A stretch of DNA of 64,000 bases from NCBI GenBank assembly GCA_013399855.1, contig VXAY01004360.1, positions 368,319 to 432,318 of the forward strand, given 5' to 3'. Below, piece after piece: positions 14,413-54,297 of the stretch. The number at the start of each line of letters is the position of its first letter. The stretch's first letter is position 1. Source of the DNA: Oxyruncus cristatus (Eukaryota > Chordata > Aves > Passeriformes > Cotingidae). A program made the translations under genes and the position numbers. Below the pieces are notes generated by a model. That model made no database searches. It was not told the DNA's origin and saw only the letters and a program-made list of their open reading frames with translations.

Positions 14413-14463
14413 AAAAAAACCCCCAAACCAAACAAACAAAAAAACCCCAAAGCAACAAAACAC
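14413..14463. repeat. A/C-rich low-complexity tract
   Basis: Irregular AAAC/AACC-rich sequence just downstream of the CpG island. Similar tracts recur elsewhere in the window. Confidence 0.8.
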
Positions 14464-15112
14464 AACTGTTTGGACATTGGTGTCCCATTCATTTATTTAA
14501 CTTTTTTAATTTTTTTGTTTGTGGTAAACTTGGAATGAAAACAGAGTGTCTGGGCCTCACTGTTGTTTGTTCCTTCCATTTAATTGTTGTACATTCTTTA
14601 TCAAAGTGTTCTGTTTTCAGCACTGGTAATGTTGAGAGTCTGTGTAGTAGTCAGTGATTTGGATTCAGATGAGGAATGCCATATCAGAATTAAACAGCAT
14701 CTAAAGTGGGGGAGGGAGGAATGGGGGAAGTTTTCTTGCAGAGATCACCTTAAGGAAAAAAAAAAGGGAAGGAAATAAAAAAGAGTAAGGCAAGTATAAG
14801 CAAAATTAAGTCTACACAATGCTATTGAAGAACATAAGTTGTAGTGATTCTCTTCAGGGGTTTACCAAACAATACTGTCTGTGCTCTTTGGAGAGGTTTT
14901 TTTTTCCCTTAGAATTTTTGTTATTGTTGTTTATATGAGCATGATAAACTGGGATAAACACCAGTGACACAAAACAAAACACCATTTGTATTAAAACGTG
15001 GTTTTCCATTCTAAGTCTTTTTTTAATAGGAGAAGTTTTTAGATATGAGGTAAGGGCCATGTCATTAGGGGTATTGTGGGTCATTTTTTTACTCATTTTT
15101 TTAGTTAGTTTG

Positions 15113-15138
15113 TTTTTTTTTTTTTAAAAAAAAAAAAA
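15113..15138. repeat. T13A13 perfect palindrome
   Basis: Thirteen T followed directly by thirteen A in intron 1; a 26-bp perfect inverted repeat without a spacer. Confidence 0.9.
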
Positions 15139-18100
15139 GCAAAGTTGATAGTGCCTTCAGGCTACAACCTCTTTGCTGTTCCCAACACTGGAGGCAAAAA
15201 GCAGATGAATCCAGTGGTTAGCTCTGTATCAGATAGCTTTTGTAGTAAAGTCGTTGCCCTACTGTTCCTCCAGCGCAAGACAATGTAAATGACTTGAATG
15301 CTTACTGTGCTCCAGGGTTACACTTCTTTTCTTGCAGAAAGCCCTATGATACTGCACTGCTCCTTGATTATCTTGGTGGTGTTTAGCAGTGGTACCTTAA
15401 TTTGTAGTGTGTGGCTAGTACCTGAGCATGGACAAATGGTGGGCTCAGCCCACACAAAATCCTCTGACAAGGAGGAGCTGCTCCTGGAAAATCTCTGGAG
15501 GAGATAATTTGCTTCTTGTTAAACCATTTTTTATGCTTGCTTTTTCTTTTTTTCCCCCTCTCTTTCCTCTTGTTTCCTCTTTTTGCACAATTCTATATCA
15601 CCTCAAAAATACAGCACTCTCTGTAAAGCTGGGGGTTTTTTTTGTTGTTGTTCTGTTTCTTTTTGATCCACGTCTTCCCATTTCCTCATTGCTTTGCTGA
15701 AGTTGATGTCTGGCAGTGCTGTGCAGTCTCTGAAATTGCACCTAATCATAAAGACCCTGCTGTTTGTGTTAATTTTATCAAGGTATTGGCAGATTGGTAT
15801 TTTCACACTTGTAATAGAGGCAAACTGCATTCCAGGGGGAGTTTTATCTATTCTTTTTTTCCACTTTATGTAAATCAGTATTCCTCTCTGCTCTGAATAT
15901 GTTCAAGACTAGCTGTGCACTTCAGGGAGAAAAAGTTAGAAGCAAACTGATGCAGAAGCTGCCTAGTTGGTCTGAATATTTAGGTGGTGATTCAAATGCC
16001 ATGAAATCACTAGTGGACTTTCTCCTTCCTCTGGGGAAGTAAGCCAATTTTTTTTTACTGGTTATTACTGGTAGTAAAGCTATTCCTGCTCAGAAGAGTT
16101 TGTTATGTGATATATTGTGATTAAAAAAGTGTGTCTGTCTGTATTGGTCCTGTAACTCAAGGTATTACTTGTGATATTAAATGATGCCTTTTTAAAAAAA
16201 AAAAAAAAAAAATAAAGGCTTCATAGTCTGCTTACTTGTAGAACTATTACAAGATCTTGGTGAGAACAGAAAATGAAGCAAGAGTTTATTTACACTTTTT
16301 TGGACAGCTCTGCAAAATACTTCTGGAGTCTTGGAGATCCATTCCAAATTGGTCCAGCCTAGGTGAAGTATAAAAAAATACTATCACTGTGAAATAACTT
16401 GTGCAAAGACAAGCTTTTAGAAGATTATCTCTCAGCTACTGTGCTTGGGGCAAGAGTATAATAGATCCTCTTGGGAGATACTCTGTTTATAGCCTTGGTA
16501 GACTGATAAAAAAAGAGGAGTATGTTTCCAGTTGGAGAATTAACTGATAGGCTTTTGGGTCAGGAGACCTTGTGCGTTTGCAATTTGTGTGATGTAGAAA
16601 GGTGCTTCTCTTCTGAGTTGCCAGTAAAGAGACAGGTCTTGCTGCTGCTCTCCCTGCTCTTCCTAAGCTTCCCAACAGTTGCAGTGGCTGTGAAGGAAAC
16701 CTCAATTTCCCTTATTTTAAAGAACTTGGAGCAGCACTGTGTCTGTACTTTGGCTCTCCTGTTTCCCATAGATAGGGAACGAATGTTCTGTACTGAAGAT
16801 TGCACTACATGGCAGAATTGTCAAGCACTGGAGTGCTAAACTGAATTATCTTCTGTTTGTGTTCTTCACACTCTACCGGACTGGTGTTGTCTTTACAGCA
16901 CTCCTGGCTCTGCCCATGTGTGCACTTAAATTAGCTTTCCCTAAGGCTTCATCTCAAAAGAGAATGTCTGTGTGTCTGAGACGAGGCAAGCTTGCTGTTC
17001 CGGAATGGCTATTCAGGCAATTCACTTCCCTTAACCTTTGCAAGATCTCATGAGATGCTGTGCTGGTGATCCAGCTGAGAAAATGGAGCTTGGCACTTTT
17101 CAGCAGGCTTCCTCTGCAGCTGCTCCATGCAAGGTGTAATGGATACTGAGGCTGGCTCATACCCTATCCTGTATTTTTGCTGGTTTTTCCTATGCTTCTG
17201 CATTTGCCTAGGCCAGTCGATACCTCAAAGTGATACTTACTCTTAAATTTTAATTAATGTGCTTGATTTATGAAGTATGAGGAAGTCTTATAAGTGATTG
17301 ATATTCAGTAGACAAGTCCATTAATAGGTTATGTAAAAGTAAAGAGATTCATCATGATAAGAAACTACACATCAGTAGTCATATGCAATAAGATACATAC
17401 TACTACTTTTACCTGAATTACATGCTCTAGCTGCAGACTTTACTGTTTTGGCATTCTTTGAAACATGTACATTGCTAACTTTTGCATATGCTTCTGATAA
17501 AATAATGTCTTTTAAAAGGCTGCCTGTTTTTGTGTACAAAAATTCAAAGCCACTTGCCATCACTTGGAAGTGATGGAAAAACATAATCCCTGTGAGATCA
17601 TAATTTGTTCTTTTTTTGCCTGGAGTCTTTAATAATCATTTGTCTATTTCTCTCAAAGGATTCCTTAATTCAGTTTTGGTTTTAGGAAAATATTAAGTTC
17701 AGGTGAGTCATGCTAGGCTGTCCTCAAAGGGAGCAAACTGCTGAGGAGCTTTTTTCATCCCATGGGAGAGCTGGATGAAAGCATGGCAGCCACCCACTGT
17801 GGTCCTGCCAGTGCTGCCCTGCCCTTGCACTTCTGTGCTCTGCAGGAGCTCCTCCTTTGGTGTTCTGTCTTCTGGTAAGCGCTTTTCCTCTCCTTGAGGA
17901 CTAGTTAGTGTGCCCAAAAACATGAGTCACTTTTACGTGGCTACCAGAGAATGCTACCATCCCTATGTAAGGAGAGTTGTCTCTGTCTTTGAACTTAAGG
18001 ACTAGGGCAGCCTACAGAGTAGCATAGCAGCATCATCCCAGGAATGGATGTCCAGGGATTTTCGGAGATCCCTTCTTTCCACTGGCCACATTGTGGGAGA

Positions 18101-20430
18101 TGCAGAGCAGAAGAGTTACAAGCTCAAGAGCATGTTTCATGTTCTAGCACTCACATGTGCTGCTTGATGTGAGGCAGGAAAACTGCATAGCACAAAGGTG
18201 GGGAGTGTGAGCAGTCATGCCTAACTAAGAGCTGTGTCTAATCCTGCAAAGAAGACTAATGAGAAAGCATTTTCCATGCTATTGTTAAAGCTCAGTATCT
18301 CCAGGGAGTGCTGCTTGTACAGGAAGAAAGAAAAAAAGTATGTTGGTTGGTACTTAAGACCAATGCTCAGCGATTTCCCCATCTGTCCTACCTGCTTGGG
18401 TTCACAGCCCTGGAGTTTTTGAAGGCATCTCGCATTGCACCTTGTGAAAATCCTTAAGGAAAGGTGGGAGCCAGGCCCACATCCCATCTCTGCAAGAGGA
18501 CAGTGCTCAGAACTGACCTACTTGTGGTTAGCAGATGCAGAAGCCTTCCTGCAATTGCATCGCCCACATTAGGAGGCTGAAGCCAGTTGTCCCTGCTGCC
18601 AGTGTTGCATCTGTCCTGGGACAGTGCATCAGTTCTGGGATCCAGTCCTTCAGAGCACTCAAGTGACTGGGAGGTGCCTTGTTCTGTGGCTTTGGATAGG
18701 GCCTTCCTACTAAGTAGCGCTTAGTGTTTGAAGGCAGGTGCGTGTCCTAAGTGGTTTGTGGATACCAAATTTGGTACCTTACCTCTTTATGGCATCTTTG
18801 CCCTTGGATGTGTCATGCTAGCCCTGGAATGATGCTGAGACAGACGCATTTTAAAAGTCAGTGCATTTCTGGGAATATGCTGCAGGATGTGACCTAGTTA
18901 TCCTGACTCTTGGTCACTTTTCACATTATCTGCAGCCGTGACATAAAGTTATTTAGCTTCAGTCTTCTTTTCTGCCCTGACAAGCAGCTTTTTTTCCACC
19001 TCCCTCCTCACTGATACATCTTCCCAGAGAAACTTTCATCGTTGCTGGGGATAGTCAAAAGAGGTGGGTGGGGTCTTAAAGTTGCTGGGAAAGGCTAATA
19101 TATGCCATCATGACATCTTTTATTTACTTAGGCTCTTTATTACTCTGTTTTGCAGACAGTACTGGTGCCCTACAGTGTGTGTCTGAGGGGACAAAATACA
19201 TGGAAGGTGAGGGGGCTTCTCAGTATTAAGTCTGTGTTTCATCATGAGTACAAGGTAGCCCACCTGTGAGTTGCTGCCAGGGGCAGATTTGTTTCCAGGC
19301 AGTTGTCTGTCTGTCTTGCTGCAGGACTGCCTTGATTAAAGCTGCCTAAGCTGATTGTGAAACTGCAGCCTGGGAGTCTAGTTGTCTTAGAAGCCTAAGA
19401 CATCTCTGGATAATGGCTGGGAAATGTTAAGAAGAGTCTTAATGTTTCTGGACAGTTTTTGATGGGATGCCGTAGGGCCCCTGTGGTAAGGTTTCATCTG
19501 AATGATGCTCAATGCTCATTTTCTATCCGCTCTAGGAAAAGCAGGTATTTTAATGTAATAAACCTTACAAAGCATGTGTCGAGGTGTTTGTGAGAAAAGC
19601 ACAGAGTTATCTGTTGTTTTTTCTTGGTAGAGGAAGACTTTGTTCTGGTTTGCTATTCTGAGCTGGTAGGTGATGACTCGTTCATCTATTCACTTTATCC
19701 CCTTGAGATGTGGCTGTGGCAACCTGAAGGCTGAAATCAGAATTAGGACCCAATTCGCTGCGGTCCCAAGAACTAATGTGTAAAATACAGTGACGTTCAT
19801 AAGGTTACGTGAACCCACATGCTGTCCGGATGAGACCTTCCAGACAGGTTGGCTGCGGTGTGGCCCCAAATTCAGTGGTGGCAGGTTATCCTTATGTCAT
19901 TGTGTATATAGGGGGTATGAGGTGGTTTTGTGAGCCATCATGCTGATATCCAAAGCAAACAGGTTCCTTTCTCCTTGTTCTCCTCCTCTTCTTCCTCCCA
20001 TGGAGGGCTTTGCTGCTCTTATCTGTGTTGCTGGGGAAAGCCTCATCCAGTCCTGCTTTGACCCAGGGAATGCAGAGGTTCTGGCCCTGTGCTGAGGGGC
20101 AACTTGAGGATCTGTGGAGTGAAGAGAGGAAAATTTAATTGAGTTTTTATGGCCCTGTTTGAACTGCTTAGCGAGAGAAGGATTGAAATTAATGACAGGC
20201 ATGTTTTCCAAAGCTCCGCTGCATGTGTGTTTAGGTAAAATAAACACTGCTAAATAAGCTGTGCCACCACTCTGGGCCTTAATAAGCCCCCTGTCTGATA
20301 CCAGAAGAATACAAATAAATACTGCCTTTGACTGTTGTAATTGATAGACTTGCTGGGCCTTTGACCAAGCAATTAAATCTCAAAATGCACTTCTGCAGGA
20401 ACTAAAACATGAAGTGATGCTAGTTTGGAA

Positions 20431-20472
20431 AGAAAAAAAAACAAAACCAAAACAACACAACAAAATCAAACC
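20431..20472. repeat. A/C-rich low-complexity tract
   Basis: Irregular A-runs broken by C and CC in intron 1, about 220 bp upstream of the T15A9 palindrome. Confidence 0.8.
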
Positions 20473-20691
20473 ACCTGTGGGGTGTCCCAGAGGCTGATGA
20501 TTGACTTCAGCTTTTATTAATTCATCTGCATTGCATTTGCTGGAGCTTCTAGGGTTTAATTGAGGTTAAGAGGTTGGAATCGGTGGTAAACAAAAGAATG
20601 GCATATGGGCAGTCTGAAATTGTGTGTGTTTAAGTAAGAGCATTCCTTCTGGCCAGTTGTTTTCATTGGGCAGTTTCCCTTGACTCACAAC

Positions 20692-20715
20692 TTTTTTTTT
20701 TTTTTTAAAAAAAAA
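20692..20715. repeat. T15A9 near-palindrome
   Basis: Fifteen T directly followed by nine A in intron 1. Confidence 0.9.
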
Positions 20716-23338
20716 GGTGTAAACATGCAATCCTAGCAAGTTAATGATTCATTATGTTTTATCACCCCCTAACATAACTCTACGAAGAGAAGGTTGAGCT
20801 GAGTTTGTGTTTGACCTCCCCCTTCAGATTAAGGACATTTCTTTTTTAACCTCTTCCCTGTTGTGGCAGGGTCCACAAGCTCATTTATTTTAAAACATAA
20901 GAAGAGAAGACACCTTCTCTCCTGCTTTTCTCACTTCCCTATTCCGAGGGTCTACAGCTGGTCTCTTAAAAATTGAAGTGGACAAAGCAGGTACGAGACC
21001 AGAGAAAAAGTTTTCCAGAAGCTTTGTTTATTATAGAGTCTATGGGGAAGTGGGATTCAGTCTCTTCAGTTGTCCACAGGAAACTGTGCATATGTTTTTC
21101 ATGGTCACTTTTTTGGTCCGGTTTTCAGTTCTGGTATGAGCCCCGTGAATGTCTGGCCATGACTTCCCCGTGCAAGAGGGAATATGTACCGGCCAGTGCA
21201 GCAGTTTGACAATAAAGGTAAACCTCCTTGTGTTGAAAAGCTTGAGTTCATATTCTGAGGTCTTTTTGCTGTTTATAAAGTTTATGGCATGTATGACATC
21301 AGCTGGCAATAATAATGGGGACTTGTTGCCCTCAAGTCGTTTTGTAGACATCTGTACTTTATATACAGCCATTAATAATGCGTAGTCCAGAGCCTAAGAG
21401 AGCATGCCAGTACAATTATATCAATAAGAGAAGATAAACCAGAGTTTTTCTCTTAATATTTCATTTAATAACAGCTTTCACCTGTCTCAGAAAGTCAAAT
21501 GTGTTTTTGTCACTTGCTTATAATTTAGAGCAATCTTTTTTAAACTCTTAGTTCTTGTTTACCTAAATACTAGTTTTGAAAAAAGTAATAATAATAGCCT
21601 TTAATAATCCCCTCTTCTGCAGTTTTTTTGTGTACTTCTGTCTCATAAGGAATGCTCTACATAACTTGAATCAAAAATTGCTGTATTAAGAAGCATTATA
21701 TATGCTGGCTCAGGGAAGGAGGTGCATGGAACAGCTTCTATACTTGTGAAAGGACACCTGTAGATCTTTCTTGTATTTGATTTTTAAAAAAAAAGAAGGC
21801 TTGAGCACAGAGTTGAAGGGAGAGGGATAAAACCAAGTTCTATTTTCTCTTCTGTACTTTGTTTTCCCATGACAGTTTGCTTTTCCCACCTCCCACACCC
21901 AAATTTGATTCTGCTATATTTTCATCCTGAACCAGGACAAACATGATTTTAAATACAAAATGATTTTAAAACTTTTATGTAATGCATACGTGCATGTGTA
22001 CATACATGTATGTGTACATATGTATGTTGTGTGTTAGCATATTACCTGCTTCCTTGCTGCTTATGATCCCTCATCCATTGTGGAGAGTGAAGGAAAAGCC
22101 CATGCCTCCCTTCACAGCCTGTCTGCTGAAGGTGGGCTGTGCTGTAGGTTGTGGGACGGTAGCATTGCCAATGTGCTGGCTGCCCTTTCTGGGGTCTGTG
22201 CCTGTCCGTGGGTGCAGGGGGGGTTTATGGGCAGACATCAGCCAGCAGCACCTCTGCTGTACTGGTGATGAGTGTCCAGGTGTTGGAAGGGAGTCATGCT
22301 GGAGTGACTTTGTTCAGGGGGGCTGGGGTTTGACTTGCATCAAATCATCTCCACAGCATGGAGATGGAGTGGACCCCATGGTTGATATCTTGCTGTTCAG
22401 GTCTCTGCTGACATTCATTCCTAACCCGCTCTTGAGGAGCCTCTCCCTTTCCTGATGAATTTGTCAGGTGCCACAGGATACTTCCTCGAGTGGAGTGCTG
22501 GAGAGCATTGGAGAGGAGAGGACTGTACATAAAATGTTACAAATTGCTGAGGAGGCTGTGTCTAACCTAGTTGTAATGAGAAGATGATGTTGACTACTGT
22601 ACTTCGGGCTGCGAACAGAACTCCCATCTCTTATTTCTGTTAATATCTTCATTTCAACTCTAAGAGGTTCATGCAGCCTGGGCTCAGCCCTTTAGAGGAG
22701 GTTGGCAGTGCTTACCTCACAAAAAGTGTTTGACAGTGACTCAGCCTTCGGAGTTTGTGTTCCACCTCCTCCTTTGAGTTGAGGTACAGAGGATTTGAGA
22801 CAGCGGTTTCAGAGGGACTAGGGATGAAGTGATGGGGAAGACAAATCAGATGAAGTCATCTGCGCTGACACATGCCTGCTGATAGCCCATTGAAATCTCT
22901 GCTTTGGCTGAGAGTGAGGTACCTGGTTGAAGAACAGGATGCTCCCCCATGTCATGGGTGTTTTCAGGAAGCAGTCACTTGCCTTATCATTTTAGTGCGT
23001 CTGGAAACCTCGAGTCTGGTTTGTTTTGCAGAGAGACGTCATTGCTTTATGGCACTCTCCTGGGACTTTCAAGCTGTTTAAAGGTTGATGCTACCTGGTC
23101 TGTGCTATGATGCTGGTGGAAATGTTGGCTGGCCCTGGAAAATGGGTGACTGTTGTTTTGTTTGTTTGTTTTTAAACAGCGAGAAGGAAAACATCCCATC
23201 ACATGCATGCGGTGAGCTGCTTCCAGTGCCGACAGAAGCACGGCACTGATGCTCTCGCCTTTTCAACAGGTGCATGGGATGAAGGGAGCCTGAGACCCAT
23301 CTGGAGAGGAGACCCCGGTCCCTGTGGAGCTGCCCACC

Positions 23339-51180
<27,842 letters not shown>

Positions 51181-52109
51181 TGAGATTGGAGCTCTTCTGT
51201 ACCAGGAAACAGCTCATTATGAAAATATATACCTCATTAACACATGTAATGTCACTCTGGTTCTTGCAGGAGATTGTGAGCGGTTTTGTTATTCAGCTCC
51301 ATATCAGTAAGTGGCATCACTTCTGCAGACCTGACTACAGGGCAAATCAACGAGTGTAGCACTTAACGTTGACATTGGAAGTGTCTGTTTGAGCAGAAAA
51401 CGGAAGTGGACTGCACTATTAGCAGTGACACAACCAACATAAAAACCAAAAAACAGTGGACCAAAACTGATGCTGAGCTAGTAAAGCAAACTCTGTCTAA
51501 ATGGACTAATCAGAAAGAAATCTAAAGTCTGTGCCAGTTTATCTTCCTGCCTTTGTCTTGTGGTCCATGTCTGTTAATGCTAGTGTACAGATAGTTTGGT
51601 TGTCTTGAGTTTGTGCTGCTGCAACACTACCAGCAGCTGTCAGGCCAGGATATACTCTGAGCACATTTGGAGGGCTGTGTATGGAAGCGTCTGGCCTGTT
51701 TCTGTTATAATGAACGCAAATTGCCTATTTGCTTCACTGGGAGCAAGACCTGCTCTGTCAGGAGTTTATTCCTCTGGGGTTTTTTTTGGTTTGGTTTGGT
51801 TTTGTTGTCAGCATCCAGCCAAATACAATGTGCGGCCTTTTTTTTTCTTTTTTTCTCTTTACTGCAACAAGTGGAACTGTCTCTCAGCTGTCTACTACTG
51901 CTGTGATGCAGATTGGTAAAGAAATGCTTATATCCTTGGGGAGATGGAGAGAGGATAAAACAAATTACTTGGCTGCTTCTAAGAGTACAGAAGACAAGAG
52001 TGTTACTTGACTGGCTTTTGAAGACAGGAGTGTGACTGGAGAATTTGTCCAGGCATGATCACCCCTTATTTTGATTCATACTTTTATGTTATTCTTTTTG
52101 TTTGTTTTT

Positions 52110-52115
52110 AATAAA
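52110..52115 (+). terminator. FRMD1: Proximal candidate poly(A) signal AATAAA
   Basis: AATAAA 930 bases after the stop codon, followed by T-rich sequence near 52,131-52,142. It could yield a shorter 3' UTR. Another AATAAA lies at 52,427-52,432. Confidence 0.45.
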
Positions 52116-54207
52116 TCTGTTCCTTAGAAATTTTTTGTCTCCTTAAAAGGCAAGTATGGACTGGAGAAAGTTGCCTTGTAAGGACAGACAGAGTGACTGT
52201 GTCCCACTTAGTCATGGATAGGTCATGCAAATATGTGTGTGTGGTGCTGCAGGGATGATGATGGTGGAAGCGTAGGCTGTTTGTGTGCCAGACTAAGGGT
52301 ACTTGTTTGGTGATCTTGAGAGTGGTGGAGCTGGCTGTGCTGGCTCTCACTAGGAAAATAATGATAATGATGCTGTTTGATTCAGGCGTTTGGTGTGGAA
52401 AACATCCTGCTACCTTGTTACATACAAATAAACATATGTTTGATTTCCTCCCCTATCTTTCTCAACTACCTCCTGTCCTCATCAATTCTCATCATTTGGG
52501 AAGCTTGAATTTGAAGGTATGTGTAGCCTGTGCCCAGCTTTTGGCAATGTTGCTGGTGTGTTTTGGCAGATTCTAAAAGCCAAGGGATGCTATTCTGCTG
52601 GTTGAGGAAGCGTGTGTTGTGCAGTGTTGATTACTCAAAAGCTGAAGATAGACAAATTCAGGAAGGGAAGGAAAGCCAGATGATGATGAGGAAGGTTTGA
52701 GCTGCTGCTTTGATAGTGGGCTTGCAAGCTTAGTAGTTGTCTTGTAAATTGCATTCCCATAAGCTGTTAAAATAGCAAATCCATGGAGTCCATGATCTCA
52801 CTGTTTCTATGCAAGTGTGAGTGTGCTGTAGAGACAGAGCATGCAGGTGCATCTGCGTTTGCTGAAGTGGTGTCAGGGACTGTACTTCCTCTGAGATGAA
52901 TCCAGCACTAAACCCTACCTGTGTGTTTGAGAAATGAACGGTGGGCACAGGCTCACTGCAGCCATGACTTAGTTGACTGTGCCCTCTTTGATCACGCTGT
53001 TCTTTTTGTAATGAAAATGAGGAGCTGTGTGTTCACTGTAGCCTCTTTTCCTTTCTTCCAAACAAAGCCAAAATGCCTTTACAAAGTACTTGAGGTATGT
53101 TTACTGCATCCAGAATAAATTTTCCTAAATGGATCTAAATGGATAAAGTAAATCTGGCTGTCTGCTCTTGAACAGTCCAGTCAAGCCTCCTGCTGTCTGT
53201 CGCTCCCTGTTACCTGAGTCCTATTTGGCTGTAAGCCATGGGGGATGGGCACAGCCAAGGTCCAGGAGGCCAGTGGCTGCACTGCAAGGAGCAGCCTTGC
53301 AGCAGTGCAAGGACCTTGCTTTTGCAGCCACTGCAGAGCTGGAGTGGTGGGTCTTACTGTAGCAATGCCCATCTGTCTGTGGAAAAGGTGGGAGGGCAGG
53401 GTCCGGAGCAATAGCCGTGCTAAAGTCTTCTACCCATGCAGACCTACGGTTACTTGTGGTTCTGGTGGTGGCTGTTAACAAGACAAAAAGGTCAAAAATC
53501 AGTGCATGTAGTTGTTTGGAAAACGGTCATAAGATGCGTGTGCACCATGTGCACACTTATCTCAAAGACAATCATGTTCACACATGCTTAACACAGCCTG
53601 ACCACATCACTGAAGTGTTTATTGCCACTAGGCCATTTGCAGTTACCAGGCTTCCAAAGGATTTGGTGAAGTGCTGTGATGCTGCTGCCACCTGGTTACA
53701 AAATACACCAATGCTTGGAAACAGTGTAATTGACTTGCATGAGCCTCCGCTGCCTTGTATGTACCTGTGTTCATGGCGGGTGGGGAAGGCAAATTCCACA
53801 GGTCTGGCCATCTTCTCTCAGTGGTGTGTGCAGACCCCTCCAGTACTATAAGTGATATATGCATATGAAGGGGAGACCAGACACTTTTGTGTATAGACTG
53901 AGAATGAATTAATATCTTCCGAGCACTGTGAATATCTATTATGCAACTTTTTGTGTTCATGTTAAAAAAACCCCACACCTGTTTCTGCTAGTAGTAGATT
54001 TTTTTGTTTTGTTTTGTTTTGTCTTTGGATTTAGAAGGTCTCTTTTTATTTTTGGGTTTGATAGTTTGGTAGATGTTAGTGTGTAAACATTTATCAGTTA
54101 GAAATTAGCTGCCAATATTTGTACATATTTGTATAATACTCGTGGTATAATCACTCTATTTTAATGGTAAAAGTTTCTCCTTTCTATGAAAGGAATTTCT
54201 TGTTTAA

Positions 54208-54245
54208 AATAAAGTAAAAATAATTATATATACACCTGCAATAAA
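54208..54245 (+). terminator. FRMD1: Distal paired poly(A) signals
   Basis: Two AATAAA hexamers (54,208-54,213 and 54,240-54,245) lie in AT-rich sequence. A T-run and a TG dinucleotide repeat at 54,274-54,297 follow, the arrangement expected of a strong downstream element. Cleavage is inferred near 54,255-54,265. Confidence 0.8.
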
Positions 54246-54278
54246 GTATGGACAGAAAAAGGTTATTGTGTAGCTTTT

Positions 54279-54297
54279 TGTGTGTGTGTGTGTGTGT
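54279..54297 (+). repeat. TG dinucleotide microsatellite
   Basis: About nine TG units directly downstream of the distal poly(A) signals. It probably doubles as the GU-rich element that binds the cleavage-stimulation factor. Confidence 0.85.

Larger units (their letters stand above)
13061..23269 (+). other. FRMD1: FRMD1 intron 1 (10.2 kb)
   Basis: Inferred intron from the GTAAGT donor at 13,061 to the acceptor ending at 23,269 (pyrimidine-rich CCTTTTCAACAG). Another acceptor, ending TTTAAACAG at 23,179, could start exon 2 ninety bases earlier. No internal coding exon was recognised. It holds A/C-rich low-complexity tracts at 14,413-14,463 and 20,431-20,472, two T/A palindromes (15,113-15,138 and 20,692-20,715), a poly(A) tract near 16,192-16,212 and an alternating purine-pyrimidine stretch at 21,983-22,033. 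Confidence 0.65.
51181..54262 (+). other. FRMD1: FRMD1 3' untranslated region
   Basis: From the stop codon to the inferred cleavage site shortly after the distal AATAAA pair. About 3.1 kb, increasingly AT-rich towards its end, with no conserved ORF. It contains a TTTGG-repeat tract at about 51,779-51,810, a TTTTG-repeat tract at about 54,001-54,022 and a Pumilio-type TGTACATA at 54,120. Short reading frames in it look random. Confidence 0.75.

Noticed and set aside
23180..23211. Separate 32-base micro-exon before exon 2
   Set aside because: It has an acceptor and a GTGAGC donor, but the following intron would be only about 59 bases. An alternative exon 2 start is more likely.
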